This document shows positions 43,700-54,033 of a stretch of 64,000 nucleotides of DNA, in pieces (the stretch's first letter is position 1; each line of letters begins with the position of its first letter). Source of the stretch: Pseudomonas syringae. Its GTDB lineage: Bacteria; Pseudomonadota; Gammaproteobacteria; Pseudomonadales; Pseudomonadaceae. The position numbers were made by a program, and so were the translations under genes. The stretch covers positions 1-64,000 of the forward strand of contig NZ_JPQU01000036.1 of assembly GCF_000737245.1 (NCBI RefSeq), in the 5' to 3' direction. A model generated the notes under the pieces. It was given only the letters and a program-made list of their open reading frames with translations. It ran no database searches and had not been told where the DNA came from.

Positions 43700-44449
43700 T
43701 CAGGCCCCGAAGCCGCCATCAATGGTCAGGCTGGCGCCAGTGATGTAGCCGGCTTCCGGGCCTGCCAGGTAGGCGACAAAGCTGGCGATTTCTTCGGCGT
43801 GACCGTAGCGTCCAATGGCCATCAGCGGGATCAGCGATTCGGCGAAGTCGCCGGTTGCCGGATTCATGTCTGTATCGACCGGGCCGGGTTGCACGTTGTT
43901 GATGGTAATGCCCCGTGGGCCCAGGTCACGGGCCAGGCCCTTGGTCAGACCTACCAGTGCAGACTTGCTCATGGCATAGACACCGCCGCCAGCGAAGGGC
44001 ATGCGATCGGCATTCGTGCTGCCGATGTTAATAATCCTGCCGCCATCGCCCATGTGTCGCGCAGCCGCCTGGGAGGCGATGAACACGCTGCGCACGTTGA
44101 TGTTCAGGGTCCTGTCGAAATCTTCGAGGCTAAATTCTTCCAGCGGACCGACGGCCAGCACGCCCGCGTTATTGACCAGAATGTCGAGGCCACCAAACTG
44201 CTCGACCGTGCGGGCTACCGCCTGTTGAATCGCCTCCGCGTCGGCACTGTCGGCCTTGATCGCCAGGGCTTTGCCGCCGTTAGAAATAATGCCGCCCTGC
44301 AGTTCCTGCGCCTTGGCGTCGGAGCTCACATAGGTAAAGGCAACCGCTGCGCCTTCTGCGGCCAGACGTCTGACGATGGCTGCGCCGATACCACGGGAGC
44401 CGCCCTGAACGAGTGCCACTTTGCCGCTGAGAGTGAATTGCTGAGTCAT
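43700..44449 (-). CDS. SDR-family oxidoreductase, copy 2
   Basis: This 249-residue short-chain dehydrogenase is a paralogue of the one at 41756-42514. It has QGGSRGIGAA, NNAG, Ser in NIGSTNA and YAMSK. It has the same upstream palindrome (44544-44558) but no adjacent LysR gene on its other side. The start MTQQF is at 44449. The substrate is unknown. Confidence 0.9.
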   Translation of the reverse strand: MTQQFTLSGKVALVQGGSRGIGAAIVRRLAAEGAAVAFTYVSSDAKAQELQGGIISNGGKALAIKADSADAEAIQQAVARTVEQFGGLDILVNNAGVLAVGPLEEFSLEDFDRTLNINVRSVFIASQAAARHMGDGGRIINIGSTNADRMPFAGGGVYAMSKSALVGLTKGLARDLGPRGITINNVQPGPVDTDMNPATGDFAESLIPLMAIGRYGHAEEIASFVAYLAGPEAGYITGASLTIDGGFGA

Positions 44450-44543
44450 GCTGTTCTCCAGAGTCGTGAGTGAAGCCGTTGATGGGGGGGCAGTATCCGG
44501 GGTGGATTGCATGCCGTGTAGCCAGTAATTGCGATGGTCTGTG

Positions 44544-44558
44544 TAAACCAGAAGTTTA
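44544..44558. promoter_or_regulatory. Inverted repeat TAAAC-N5-GTTTA, copy 2
   Basis: TAAAC-CAGAA-GTTTA, with matching flanks (TTGCGATGGTCTGTG upstream), is the same as the copy at 42607-42621. It is 95 bases upstream of the second SDR start. Confidence 0.6.
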
Positions 44559-44641
44559 GTATCCGTACCCCAAAGGGCGGCGCGCCAGTCGCCAAGCCAT
44601 CGGGCGTGCGATGCCTGACCGGCATTTCCAGCCTGTACGGC

Positions 44642-45181
44642 CTACACCATCCGTTTGACGGTATTGTCCTTGCGCACAAAGTGGTGCCAGATCGCTGCAA
44701 CGACATGCAGACCAATCACGTAGTAAAAAATAGTGCCCAGCAGTTTATGGACGTCTTCCAGGTTTTCGGCGAATTGATCTGAAACCGGGAAGGGGGACGG
44801 TATCAATAGCTGCGTCAACGGGATCGGCAGCGAGCCTTTTTCGATCAGTACCGTGAACAGACCCAGCAACGGTTGCGCAAATAGAAATGCATACAGCAGG
44901 TAGTGCGAAAGGGTTGCCGCTGTTCGCAAAACACCTTCCAGAGGTGGAGTGATGCCGGGCGGTGTGTGGCGCCGACGCTCTGCAACCCTGAAAAATGCCA
45001 TGAGCAATACCACGATGCCGACCCAGTAATGGCTCTGGACCACAAAAATCCGTACGTCGGAGCCCCGGGTAAATTGCGATCTGCTGAGAATCAGCATGTA
45101 AGCCAGCACGATCAGGGCCGCCATTCCCCAATGAAACCAGCGGGCCTTGGAGCTGTAGCGTTCAGAGGTAGGTAAATTCAC
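44642..45181 (-). CDS. Cytochrome b561
   Basis: This 179-residue membrane protein has four helices. The four candidate heme ligands are His in RWFHWGMA, QSHYWVG, EDVHKLLG and IGLHVVAA. It is a diheme cytochrome b561 (YodB/CybB-like), passing electrons across the inner membrane; its partner is unknown. Confidence 0.85.
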   Translation of the reverse strand: MNLPTSERYSSKARWFHWGMAALIVLAYMLILSRSQFTRGSDVRIFVVQSHYWVGIVVLLMAFFRVAERRRHTPPGITPPLEGVLRTAATLSHYLLYAFLFAQPLLGLFTVLIEKGSLPIPLTQLLIPSPFPVSDQFAENLEDVHKLLGTIFYYVIGLHVVAAIWHHFVRKDNTVKRMV

Positions 45182-45902
45182 GGTTAATTCCTTTGCTGTT
45201 CTTTATAGTTTTCGAGCCAGTCCGGGCGTCTGCGCAGTACCAGAGCGAGAGCAGCCGGATATGTCTGTCTGACCTACGCCGGTGCCGATTCGCTCCACTG
45301 TGATGCTCTATTTGTGGCACTTGTGCAGCGACTTTTTGCCGAAACGTCCGCCTCGCCTTTTTTAGCAAGCTCCATGCCCCAGCGCCATCATTTTGAGCGT
45401 AGCTGTGTGCTTAATACTATCCACTTGGCACGTTCGTTCAGGCATGACGAGCCCTCTACGAAGCCCGTGAATTAAATCGAGCATCAAATAGCCGCGCAAT
45501 TAAAATATTCATAGTTATATCCAATCGTACTGATGAGGTCGCCAGACATTGTTTGACAGTTTTCATTCTTGGATCCATCTTGTTCCCACGCTATTCCGAA
45601 ATGAGTGACAAGCCGGTGAGAAAGTGACCATGTGAAGGTATGGCTGTGCTGCAGAGACTTGGGTGTGAACGTGCAGTTAATAGCACGATAACATTATAAG
45701 AAAATCTTATAGATCTATTTGGCTAGGGTGGGCAAACAAAAATTCATATAACGTTCGGAGAAAAATCTATAACTCAATCCTGGCCTTTGCCCTTGATGCA
45801 TTGTGAATGATTGCATCTTTAATGGACCCCAGCTGCGTGCTTGCGGGTTTTTGTCTGCGCGGGAAGCATCTACTGATCTCAGCCTGGCTGAGGAGAAATC
45901 TG
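45182..45902. other. Gene-free AT-rich spacer
   Basis: About 720 bases hold no gene. A perfect short hairpin TATAAGA-aaa-TCTTATA lies at 45695-45711. The stretch holds promoters for the b561 (minus) and Rossmann (plus) genes. Confidence 0.5.
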
Positions 45903-47042
45903 ATGGATACCAAGAAATTGCTGATTGTTGGCGGGGGAGATCTGTGCATGCAGCTTCTCAAGTTGCTAATGCCGAGTTGCAAGTTTGTTTTTTATCTGGC
46001 CGGGCGTGATATGAAGAAACTTATACGTAGTTGCAATATGTTGCGCGTTGGATGCTTGCAGTTAGGCAAGACCTGTACAATTTATCCGGTAGTAATGGAT
46101 TTGGCAGAAGGGAATGTAGAAGAAAACTCCGCCACTCTTTCACGTATTCGACCGGACATTATTTTCAACGGTGCGGCGCTGCAATCCTGGCGAGCTATTA
46201 ACCAGCTCTCAGACGATAACTTCCAGGCACTTGAACAAGCCCGTTTTGGTCCTTGGTTGCCGATGCAACTTGCGCCCGCGTATGAACTCATGCGCGCGGT
46301 CAAACATTCGGGCGTCAGGCTGATGACGGTTAACGCGGCGTTCCCTGATGCGGTCAACGCAGTGCTCTACAAGGTTGGCATGGCCCCGGACACCGGCTCG
46401 GGGGGGATCGCCAATCTCATTCCAGCGCTCAGGCTGTCTATTGCCAGGCTGGCAATGGCGCCTCCAGAAAAGGTGCAAGTGAGGCTGGTTGCGCAACAGT
46501 ATTTCGCCCATCACGTCGCGAATGCCGCCTTGCCACCTTGGGCGCCTTACCGTCTGAGCTATGCCGTCAATGGTGTGGATTACACCGGTGAATTCCAGGA
46601 TGCGCTAATTTTCCGTTCGGTCTGTACCCACTTCCGCAGCCTCGGCGGCATCAATATCAACTTTCTCAGTGCCATTTCCGCAGCCCAGATACTGGAAAAT
46701 CTGCACAGCCCTGAAGAAATCTTCACCCATGCACCTGGGCCCAACGGTTTGCCGGGCGGTTATCCGGTGCGTATTGGAATGGGGCATGTCTTGTTGGCAC
46801 TGCCTTACGAGGTGTCTCGGGCCGAAGCGATCAGCGTCAATCAGGTGGGCCTGCGCGAGGATGGGATTGACACCCTGCACGCCGATGGCAGTGTCACATT
46901 TGACGCCCGCAAGATGGCCATCATGGAAGAACTGATGGGCTTTCATGTGGGGCGCATGCCATTGGCCGACGTCCATCAGTGTGCTCATGAGCTCAATTGC
47001 AAGTTCCGGGAGTTTACCCAATCAAGCCTGCAAAAGGCCTGA
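45903..47042 (+). CDS. NAD(P)-binding Rossmann protein (saccharopine dehydrogenase-like)
   Basis: This 379-residue protein has an N-terminal nucleotide-binding motif VGGGDLCMQLLKLL (about 8-21). The fold resembles saccharopine/homospermidine dehydrogenase-like proteins (DIIFNGAALQSWRAINQL, LMTVNAAFPDAVNAVLYKVG). The substrate is unknown. GAGGAGAAA precedes the ATG at 45903; earlier in-frame starts were rejected. It is probably monocistronic. Confidence 0.7.
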   Translation: MDTKKLLIVGGGDLCMQLLKLLMPSCKFVFYLAGRDMKKLIRSCNMLRVGCLQLGKTCTIYPVVMDLAEGNVEENSATLSRIRPDIIFNGAALQSWRAINQLSDDNFQALEQARFGPWLPMQLAPAYELMRAVKHSGVRLMTVNAAFPDAVNAVLYKVGMAPDTGSGGIANLIPALRLSIARLAMAPPEKVQVRLVAQQYFAHHVANAALPPWAPYRLSYAVNGVDYTGEFQDALIFRSVCTHFRSLGGININFLSAISAAQILENLHSPEEIFTHAPGPNGLPGGYPVRIGMGHVLLALPYEVSRAEAISVNQVGLREDGIDTLHADGSVTFDARKMAIMEELMGFHVGRMPLADVHQCAHELNCKFREFTQSSLQKA

Positions 47043-47235
47043 ACGAAAAGTCTTGATCAGCCCTAGCGGAGGGAACCGGACGTAAAGTCAGGGAACCTGT
47101 GCCAGTGCCAGGATTCATATGACGTGACTACTCAAGTTTGATCTCGGACGTCACTCAGGCTGACAGCATGCCTGGAGGTCCGAAACGATTGGGATAATTG
47201 GGATACACGCATTGCACTGGACTGAGACTTTCCCC

Positions 47236-48156
47236 ATGAGCGATATCCGCATAGGCATTTCCGGCTGGCGTTACGTCCCATGGCGAGGGGATTTCTACCC
47301 AGAGAAGCTGACTCAGAAGAACGAGCTGAAATTCGCCTCGCGGGCCGTCAACAGTATCGAAATCAATGGCTCGTTCTATTCCTTGCAATCGCCTGAACTC
47401 TACGCCCGCTGGGCCGCTGATACTCCGGACGATTTCGTCTTCAGCATCAAAGGTCCGCGCTTCATTACCCATGTGCGGCGCTTGAACGATATCGAAAAAC
47501 CGATGGCCAATTTTTTCGCCTCTGGCATCTTCCAGCTTGGCCGCAAACTCGGGCCAATACTCTGGCAGTTCCCGCCCAGCTTCAAATTCGACGAGGAAAA
47601 ATTCGAGCACTTCCTGAGCCTGCTGGCGCACAACATGAAACAGGCCAAGGCATGTGCACAAACCTGCGATGAGCGCATGGACAAGCCCGGCTATCTGGAT
47701 ATGCCCAAGACCGGCAAGATTCGCCATGCCGTAGAGATCCGTCATGCAAGCTTTTGTGTCCCCGCGTTCGTAGCGCTGTTGCGCAAATACAAAGTCGCGC
47801 TGGTGGTCGCAGATACCGCAGGGAAATGGCCATACGTCGAAGACCTCACCAGCGACTTCGTTTATATGCGCCTGCATGGCGATAAAAAACTCTACGCCAG
47901 TGGCTACAGCGATGCCGCCATTGAGCGGTGGGCTGAGCGTATCGATGCCTGGCGCAGGGGCGGGCAGCCCGCGGATGCACATTTGATCGCAAAAAAACAG
48001 AAAGCCCCCAGCCGTAAATCCCGCGACATATTTTGCTATTTCGATAACGACATCAAAGTCCGGGCGCCTTATGACGCCCGCAAGCTGTTGGAGCGTTTTG
48101 ACCTGGCCAGGACGCTGCAAGTAGCGCCTGGTGACCTGCAAGGAGTTGAGTTTTGA
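47236..48156 (+). CDS. DUF72 protein (YecE-like)
   Basis: This 306-residue TIM-barrel protein of the DUF72 family has [19 protein letters not shown] at the start and [26 protein letters not shown] in the C-terminal half. It is first of a four-gene cluster with the nuclease, ClsB and YbhN. Function is unknown. The ATG at 47236 has a weak ribosome site. Confidence 0.88.
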   Translation: MSDIRIGISGWRYVPWRGDFYPEKLTQKNELKFASRAVNSIEINGSFYSLQSPELYARWAADTPDDFVFSIKGPRFITHVRRLNDIEKPMANFFASGIFQLGRKLGPILWQFPPSFKFDEEKFEHFLSLLAHNMKQAKACAQTCDERMDKPGYLDMPKTGKIRHAVEIRHASFCVPAFVALLRKYKVALVVADTAGKWPYVEDLTSDFVYMRLHGDKKLYASGYSDAAIERWAERIDAWRRGGQPADAHLIAKKQKAPSRKSRDIFCYFDNDIKVRAPYDARKLLERFDLARTLQVAPGDLQGVEF

Positions 48157-48938
48157 CCAGTGCCACAGCGCCGATAGGCGTGCGAACAGCGACGCCTGCC
48201 AGGGTTAGCTTGAATGTGCTGACCATGAACATGCACATGGGCTTCGGCTTCTTCAACCGGCGCTTCATCCTGCCGGAATTGCGCGATGCAGTGCGCAATG
48301 TGTCGGCGGATATCGTCTTTCTTCAGGAAGTGCACGGCGAGCATCAGAACCATGCGCAGCGGGTCAAAGGCTGGCCCACCACGTCGCAGTACGAATTCCT
48401 TGCCGACAGCATGTGGACCGATTTCGCCTACGGCCGCAACGCGGTTTACCCCCACGGCCATCATGGCAACGCCCTGTTGTCCAAATACCCGATCATTCGT
48501 CACGAAAACCTCGACATCTCGATCCACGGTACTGAAGAGCGCGGGCTGTTGCATTGCGTGCTCGAGGTGCCGCATTTCGGTCAGGTGCATGCCATTTGTG
48601 TGCACCTGGGATTGCGCGAGCATCACCGTAGTCAGCAATTGAAACTCTTGGCTGAGCTGTTGGCGCGGCTGCCTGAGTCGGCACCGGTGATTGTCGCTGG
48701 TGACTTCAACGATTGGCGTCAGCGCGCCGATGCGCTGCTGGCCGGAACCGGTCTGCACGAGGTGTTTGTCCAGCGTTTCGGCAGTCCGGCCAAAAGCTTT
48801 CCGGCACGCTGGCCGCTGTTGTGCCTGGATCGGATTTACGTGCGCAACGCAACGACCGAACGGCCCAAAGTGTTGTCGAACCGGCCATGGTCACACCTTT
48901 CGGACCATGCACCACTGGCAGTTGAGGTGACCTTATGA
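48153..48938 (+). CDS. Endonuclease/exonuclease/phosphatase-family protein, YbhP-like
   Basis: This 261-residue EEP-family protein has [10 protein letters not shown] and [16 protein letters not shown] (Glu), [12 protein letters not shown] (catalytic His), GDFNDW (Asp-Asn) and SDHAPLAVE (Asp-His). The family cuts phosphodiesters or phosphomonoesters. The TTG start at 48153 overlaps the TGA of the DUF72 gene; AAGGAG is eight bases upstream. E. coli has the same neighbours as ybhP. Confidence 0.85.
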   Translation: MTSATAPIGVRTATPARVSLNVLTMNMHMGFGFFNRRFILPELRDAVRNVSADIVFLQEVHGEHQNHAQRVKGWPTTSQYEFLADSMWTDFAYGRNAVYPHGHHGNALLSKYPIIRHENLDISIHGTEERGLLHCVLEVPHFGQVHAICVHLGLREHHRSQQLKLLAELLARLPESAPVIVAGDFNDWRQRADALLAGTGLHEVFVQRFGSPAKSFPARWPLLCLDRIYVRNATTERPKVLSNRPWSHLSDHAPLAVEVTL

Positions 48939-50218
48939 ACGATCAGGCCCATAGCCATGGCCGATGGCAGGAAGGCAACTCGGTTGAGTTGCTGATCAAC
49001 GGCGAAGATTATTTCAGCCGAGTGTTTGAGTGTATTCGCGCTGCACGCAAGGAAGTGTTGCTGGAAACCTTCATCATTTTTGAGGATCGCGTCGGCGAGG
49101 CACTGCAACAGGCGCTGATTCAGGCGGCTGGCAATGGTGTGAGGGTGGTGGTCACGGTCGATGACTACGGGACCAGTGATCTGAGCTCATCATTTGTCGC
49201 ACGCATGCTGGCGGCCGGGGTTCACATTCAGCTGTTCGATCCTCGGCCACGCCTGATGGGTATGCGCACCAACCTGTTCCGCCGCCTGCATCGCAAGGTG
49301 GTGGTGGTTGACGGTGAGCTGGCGTTCATTGGCGGCATTAACTACAGCGTCGACCATATGAGCGATACCGGGCTGACCGCGAAGCAGGATTACGCCGTGC
49401 TGGTGCAGGGGCCCATTGTGGCTGACATCCACCGTTCCGCCATGCGTATGCTGGGCGCCGACCTGAAGGCCAAGTTCCAGGCATTGCGGGTTGAGACCCA
49501 TCACGCGGGCAGTGCCCGGATGCTGCTCTGTGAGCGGGACAACGCTGAACACACCACGGATATTGAAGAGCAGTACTTGCTGGCGATCCGCAACGCTACC
49601 CAGCGGATTACCATTGCCAACGCCTATTTCTTCCCCAGCTATCGATTCCTTCGGGAGCTGCGCAACGCCGCTCGGCGTGGGGTCAAAGTCACGCTGATCC
49701 TTCAAGGGCAGCCGGATATGCCGTTTGTGCGGGTCTGTTCTCGGCTGACTTACACCTATCTGCTGCGCGATGGCGTCGTGATCCACGAGTACACCCAGCG
49801 TGCGTTGCACGGCAAAGTCGCGCTGATTGACCGCGAATGGTCCACCGTTGGCTCCAGCAATCTGGACCCCTTGAGCCTGGCGCTGAACCTCGAAGTCAAT
49901 CTGTTCATCCGGGATCAGCAGCTCAACCAGCACCTGCACGAGCATCTCCGGGATCTGGCAGCCACCCATAGCAAGCAGATCAGCCTCAAAGGTGCCGCGC
50001 GGGGCCAGTGGTGGCGAGCGCCGATGATTTTCCTGAGCTTCCACTTTTTGCGTCACTTTCCGGCGATTGCCGGTCTGTTCCCGGCACATGGCATGCGCCT
50101 CAAACCCATACGTGCCGACGATGTGATCCCTCAGGCCAGTGTGGTCGAGCGCGAACAGAACAGTGTTAATCAGGACCTGCAAGCCAGCCTGCAACCAGAC
50201 CAGGAAAAGTCGCTATGA
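48935..50218 (+). CDS. clsB: Cardiolipin synthase B-like (PLD family)
   Basis: This 427-residue protein has two HKD motifs, [16 protein letters not shown] and [18 protein letters not shown], the catalytic His-Lys-Asp sets of cardiolipin synthases. The C-terminal part has a hydrophobic anchor. It starts inside the previous gene's stop region (ATGA) and overlaps the YbhN gene by four bases. It makes cardiolipin or phosphatidylglycerol from phosphatidyl donors. Gene order nuclease-PLD-YbhN matches E. coli ybhP-clsB(ybhO)-ybhN. Confidence 0.88.
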   Translation: MNDQAHSHGRWQEGNSVELLINGEDYFSRVFECIRAARKEVLLETFIIFEDRVGEALQQALIQAAGNGVRVVVTVDDYGTSDLSSSFVARMLAAGVHIQLFDPRPRLMGMRTNLFRRLHRKVVVVDGELAFIGGINYSVDHMSDTGLTAKQDYAVLVQGPIVADIHRSAMRMLGADLKAKFQALRVETHHAGSARMLLCERDNAEHTTDIEEQYLLAIRNATQRITIANAYFFPSYRFLRELRNAARRGVKVTLILQGQPDMPFVRVCSRLTYTYLLRDGVVIHEYTQRALHGKVALIDREWSTVGSSNLDPLSLALNLEVNLFIRDQQLNQHLHEHLRDLAATHSKQISLKGAARGQWWRAPMIFLSFHFLRHFPAIAGLFPAHGMRLKPIRADDVIPQASVVEREQNSVNQDLQASLQPDQEKSL

Positions 50219-51201
50219 GCCACGCCGTTGATGCGTCTTCAGAAAAAACGGCTGAGAAGCCCAGCAATAAGTGGAAGTGGGCCAAACGCGCCTTCAACCT
50301 GTTTTTCTTTATCGCCGTGCCGGTTTTGCTGTTCTTGTTGGTGAAAAACCTCGACTGGCAGGAAGTAAAGCAGGCGTTGCAGTCCTACAAGCTCAGTACC
50401 CTGGCGATCGGGATCGCGATCGCTTTGTGCAGCTACATGACCTACTGCTGCTTCGACGTACTCGCCCGGTTCTATACCGGTCACAAACTGGCCATCAAGC
50501 AGATCGTGCCGGTGGCCTTTGTCTGCTACGCCTTTAACTTGAATCTCAGTTCTTGGGTGGGTGGCATCGCCTTGCGTTATCGCCTGTATTCCCGATTGGG
50601 CCTGGATGTGCCGACCATTACGCGGATTTTGAGCCTGAGCCTGGTGACGAACTGGCTGGGTTACATGCTGCTCGCCGGGTTTGTTTTCGCCATGGGCTTT
50701 CTGGAGCTGCCCAAAGACTGGGCGGTAGGTGCAACGTCATTGCGTTTGATTGGTGTCGCGCTGCTGGTGGTGTCGATTACGTACCTGCTGGCCTGTCAAT
50801 TCTCGACCCGGCGCTCGTGGACGATCCGCAATCAGGAAATCACCTTGCCCTCGCTTAAACAGGCGTTACTGCAAGCCAGCCTGGGTGCCTTGAACTGGTC
50901 GTTGATGGCACTGGTGATTTACACCCTGTTGCCGGACAAAGCGTTTTACCCTGCGATTCTGGGGGTGCTACTGATCAGCAGCATCGCCGGGGTGATCACC
51001 CATATCCCAGCGGGGCTGGGCGTTCTGGAAACCGTATTCATCACATTGCTGCAGGATGAGTTTTCCAAAGGCACCCTATTGGCGGCCTTGATTGGTTATC
51101 GGGCGATTTACTTCCTGCTGCCGTTGACCATTGCGCTGGTGGTGTATCTGGTGCTCGAGAAGCGCAGCAAAAAGATGGGGGAGAGGAATCAGAAGCTTTA
51201 G
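50215..51201 (+). CDS. YbhN-like integral membrane protein (UPF0104 / LPG-synthase TM family)
   Basis: This 328-residue protein has about eight membrane helices of the lysylphosphatidylglycerol-synthase TM region family. Conserved segments are SSWVGGIALRYRLYSRLGL, ITHIPAGLGVLETVF and GYRAIYFLLPL. E. coli YbhN is thought to influence lipid transport or cardiolipin handling between membranes. It is linked to the ClsB gene by four bases of overlap. Confidence 0.88.
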   Translation: MSHAVDASSEKTAEKPSNKWKWAKRAFNLFFFIAVPVLLFLLVKNLDWQEVKQALQSYKLSTLAIGIAIALCSYMTYCCFDVLARFYTGHKLAIKQIVPVAFVCYAFNLNLSSWVGGIALRYRLYSRLGLDVPTITRILSLSLVTNWLGYMLLAGFVFAMGFLELPKDWAVGATSLRLIGVALLVVSITYLLACQFSTRRSWTIRNQEITLPSLKQALLQASLGALNWSLMALVIYTLLPDKAFYPAILGVLLISSIAGVITHIPAGLGVLETVFITLLQDEFSKGTLLAALIGYRAIYFLLPLTIALVVYLVLEKRSKKMGERNQKL

Positions 51202-51203
51202 GA

Positions 51204-51224
51204 GCCGTCGGAGGTTACGACGGC
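51204..51224. terminator. Hairpin between convergent genes
   Basis: GCCGTCG-gaggtta-CGACGGC follows the YbhN gene and faces the chemoreceptor gene. No T-tract follows, so it is a weak or hairpin-only terminator. Confidence 0.5.
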
Positions 51225-51287
51225 CGCGAAAGCGGTGTGACAGGCAAACCGCAATCCGCAGCCTTCGGCAGCCACAGGCCCGTATTC

Positions 51288-52604
51288 TTAACGCGACGAA
51301 TCATCCGCAAACATCTTCACAGCGTTCACCGCGTTGTTCGTGCCTTCGCTGATTTTCACGATTGCCAGACCGGCCTGATCCGCGAGGTCTACGCCTTTGC
51401 TGGCATTGCTGCGGGTGGCGCCCATGCTGGTAATTGCCTGCTGGGTTTCGCTTTGGATCATGCCGATCATTTCCGAGATTTCGGCTGTCGAGCGGCTGGT
51501 TCGACCAGCCAGCTGACGCACTTCATCTGCGACAACAGCGAAGCCACGGCCCTGATCGCCAGCTCGGGCGGCTTCAATGGCGGCATTGAGCGCCAACAAA
51601 TTGGTTTGCTCAGCGATGCTGCGGATGGTGTTGACGATGGCGGTGATTTGTTCGGAGCGCTCACCCAGTTTGGCAATGATCCGTGAAGAATCGTCGATGC
51701 TTGAAGAAATCTGGCGCATCTCGGTTGCCGCCTGATGAATGACCTCAGTGCCTTGTTCCGCAACTTTCTGCGTTTGGACAGAGATGTGGTAGGCCTGTGC
51801 AGCACTTTGCGCGTCGCGTCCGTGGCGTTCAACGCGCTCGGTCATGTCCGAAGCGAACTTCACTATTTTGAAAAGTTTGCCGTTAGCGTCATACACCGGG
51901 TTATAGCTGGCTTCCAGCCATAGCGTATTGCCATGGCGGCTGATGCGCTTGAATTGGCCGGTGAAGAACTCGCCCTTGTTCAAACGACGCCAGAAGTCGC
52001 CGTATTCGCTGCTGTTGACCAGCTCTGGAGGGCACAGAGCGCTGTGGTTTTTACCGATGATCTCGGTGCTGTTGTAACCCAGCAGGCGGAGGAGGTTGTC
52101 ATTGGCGCACAAGATGCGCCCATCCAGATCAAACTCGATCACCGCCATGGCCCGGTCCAGAGCCGCCAGTTTACTTTTGGCTTCGCTTTCCGCTTCGATT
52201 TTAACGGTGACGTCCATGGCATATTTGATGATTTTGGACACGTTGCCCGTGGCGTCTTTGACCGGGTTGTAGCTCGCTTCCAGCCAGACTCGTTCGCCTT
52301 TGGCTGTTACCCGCAAAAACGTGGCGGAAACGAACTCTCCGGCACGCAAGCGTGTCCATAGCTGGCTGTATTCGGCACTTCGGGAAAATTCATCAGGGCA
52401 GAACAGCTTGTGAGGCTTGCCAACGACTTCTTCAGGCCGATAGCCCATTGTCTTGGCAAAGTTTTCGTTAGCGCTTAGAACATTGCCATGCAGGTCGAAC
52501 TCAATGACCGCCATTGATCGGTCGATGGCCTGTAACAGGCTGGACTGCTGGTCGATGATGTTCTGCAGGGCGATCAGTTCTTTCTTATGGGAGCTGAATA
52601 GCAT
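51288..52604 (-). CDS. PAS-PAS methyl-accepting chemotaxis protein, BdlA-like
   Basis: This 438-residue soluble chemoreceptor has PAS1 at about 15-130, PAS2 at about 140-255 (a near repeat of PAS1 motifs), then the MCP signalling hairpin ([40 protein letters not shown]). There are no membrane segments. The layout and size (P. aeruginosa BdlA is about 417) fit BdlA, which senses c-di-GMP-linked signals and triggers biofilm dispersion. The start at 52604 ([10 protein letters not shown]) is chosen over the longer frame. Confidence 0.85.
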   Translation of the reverse strand: MLFSSHKKELIALQNIIDQQSSLLQAIDRSMAVIEFDLHGNVLSANENFAKTMGYRPEEVVGKPHKLFCPDEFSRSAEYSQLWTRLRAGEFVSATFLRVTAKGERVWLEASYNPVKDATGNVSKIIKYAMDVTVKIEAESEAKSKLAALDRAMAVIEFDLDGRILCANDNLLRLLGYNSTEIIGKNHSALCPPELVNSSEYGDFWRRLNKGEFFTGQFKRISRHGNTLWLEASYNPVYDANGKLFKIVKFASDMTERVERHGRDAQSAAQAYHISVQTQKVAEQGTEVIHQAATEMRQISSSIDDSSRIIAKLGERSEQITAIVNTIRSIAEQTNLLALNAAIEAARAGDQGRGFAVVADEVRQLAGRTSRSTAEISEMIGMIQSETQQAITSMGATRSNASKGVDLADQAGLAIVKISEGTNNAVNAVKMFADDSSR

Positions 52605-52826
52605 ACTGGTTGGCTCGGATAGGGCAGTATAAGGACCCGATCCATGGCCGACAGGGTGAATTCCCCTCATGCTCATCCATAGGCAACGATGCAATCATAA
52701 TGGCATTACCCAGGCTGTACAATTACTTGTACAGTAAATATTTTTGTATAAGTTTTTGAACGAATTGTTAAATCGGTTGCCTGTAAAAGTTGGCGTCTCA
52801 GAATCACTCGAACTAAAGGAGCAAAC
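52605..52826. promoter_or_regulatory. Divergent promoter region
   Basis: AT-rich spacer with a near-palindrome TTACTTGTACAGTAA at 52723-52737. The AAAGGAG six bases before the oxidoreductase start is at 52816-52822. Confidence 0.5.
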
Positions 52827-53846
52827 ATGCGTATTGGACTCGTCGGATACGGTAAAGGAGGGCGCTACTTTCATGCGCCGTTTATCGCGAGCCTGCCGGA
52901 TGCGACTTTTGTCGGCGTAGTGACCCGTTCAGCTGAGCGACGCCTGGAGCTGGCTCAGGATCATCCTCAGGCGGTGGCGTTCGACAGCCTGGCGGACATG
53001 GTCGCTGCAGGCGTGGATGCGGTTGCCATCTCTACACCCATGCACTCTCGACCGGCGTTGATACTTGAGGCCATCGAGCTAGGGGTGGCGGTGGTCAGTG
53101 ACAAGCCATTTGCGTCGGATGCTGAACAGGCGCGGGCGTTGGTCGATGCCGCAGAGCGCAAGGGCGTGCTCCTCAGCGTCTACCAGAACCGTCGTTGGGA
53201 TTCTGATTTTCTGACCGTGCGCAAGCTGATCGACGATGGGGTCCTGGGTGAAGTGACCCGGTTTGAGTCTCGTGTCGAACGTTACTCGCCGCGGTCGGTC
53301 GGTAAAACCGCCGGCGGGGGTATGTTGCGCGATCTGGGTAGCCATCTCGTGGATCAGGCGCTTCAACTGTTCGGTCCGGTGACCAGCGTGTATGCCGAGC
53401 TGGATTACCTGAACCCGGAACAGCCAGTGGATCACGGTTTTTTTGTTGCCCTCACTCACGCCAACGGTGTGATCTCGCATCTAGTGGGGCATTGTCTGCA
53501 GAATCTTCCAGGGCCGCGTTTCCGGATCAGCGGTTCCAAGGGCAGTTACAGCGTCGAAGGCTTGGACGGCCAGGAAGCCGCCTCGCTCGCAGGGCTCACG
53601 CCCAAATCCGAAGGCGAGCGTTGGGGTATTGAATCCCAGGATCGCTGGGGTCGCTTCGAGCAGGGGGATCAGCGTGAAACCGTTCCGTCGCAGCGCGGTT
53701 GCTGGCCGCAGTTCTATCAACAGTTGCAGGAAGCGCTGGCTGGATACGCATCCAACCCGGTAGATCCTCATGATGCCGTCGCAGCCGCAAAAGTATTGGA
53801 CGCGGCGCGTTTGAGCGCCACGGAGGGCAAGGTCGTACGGTTGTAA
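52827..53846 (+). CDS. Gfo/Idh/MocA-family oxidoreductase
   Basis: This 339-residue NAD(P)-dependent oxidoreductase has the N-terminal GYGKGGRYFHAPF motif, SDKPFA (Lys) and FESRVERY near the catalytic region. The substrate is unknown, often a sugar or sugar derivative. AAAGGAG precedes the ATG. A 16-bp perfect palindrome CGGGATGTACATCCCG follows the stop at 53847-53862. Confidence 0.88.
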   Translation: MRIGLVGYGKGGRYFHAPFIASLPDATFVGVVTRSAERRLELAQDHPQAVAFDSLADMVAAGVDAVAISTPMHSRPALILEAIELGVAVVSDKPFASDAEQARALVDAAERKGVLLSVYQNRRWDSDFLTVRKLIDDGVLGEVTRFESRVERYSPRSVGKTAGGGMLRDLGSHLVDQALQLFGPVTSVYAELDYLNPEQPVDHGFFVALTHANGVISHLVGHCLQNLPGPRFRISGSKGSYSVEGLDGQEAASLAGLTPKSEGERWGIESQDRWGRFEQGDQRETVPSQRGCWPQFYQQLQEALAGYASNPVDPHDAVAAAKVLDAARLSATEGKVVRL

Positions 53847-54033
53847 CGGGATGTACATCCCGGTCAATCGGCACTTGTTAAGCAAATAAGTTGCCGACTG
53901 CCGAAGGCGGCCTTAGACTGCCGCCCCTCGTAAATTGAGTGCCAGGTGGCGCTTGGAGACTATGGCGCTTTTACGGCAACGCAGAGCCGCTCCTTAATTC
54001 GCCTTAATGCACGTTTTTTTTATAGAGAAATCA

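Noticed and set aside
53863..54033. Zur box upstream of dksA2
   Set aside because: No GTTATAAC-like palindrome was seen in the spacer.
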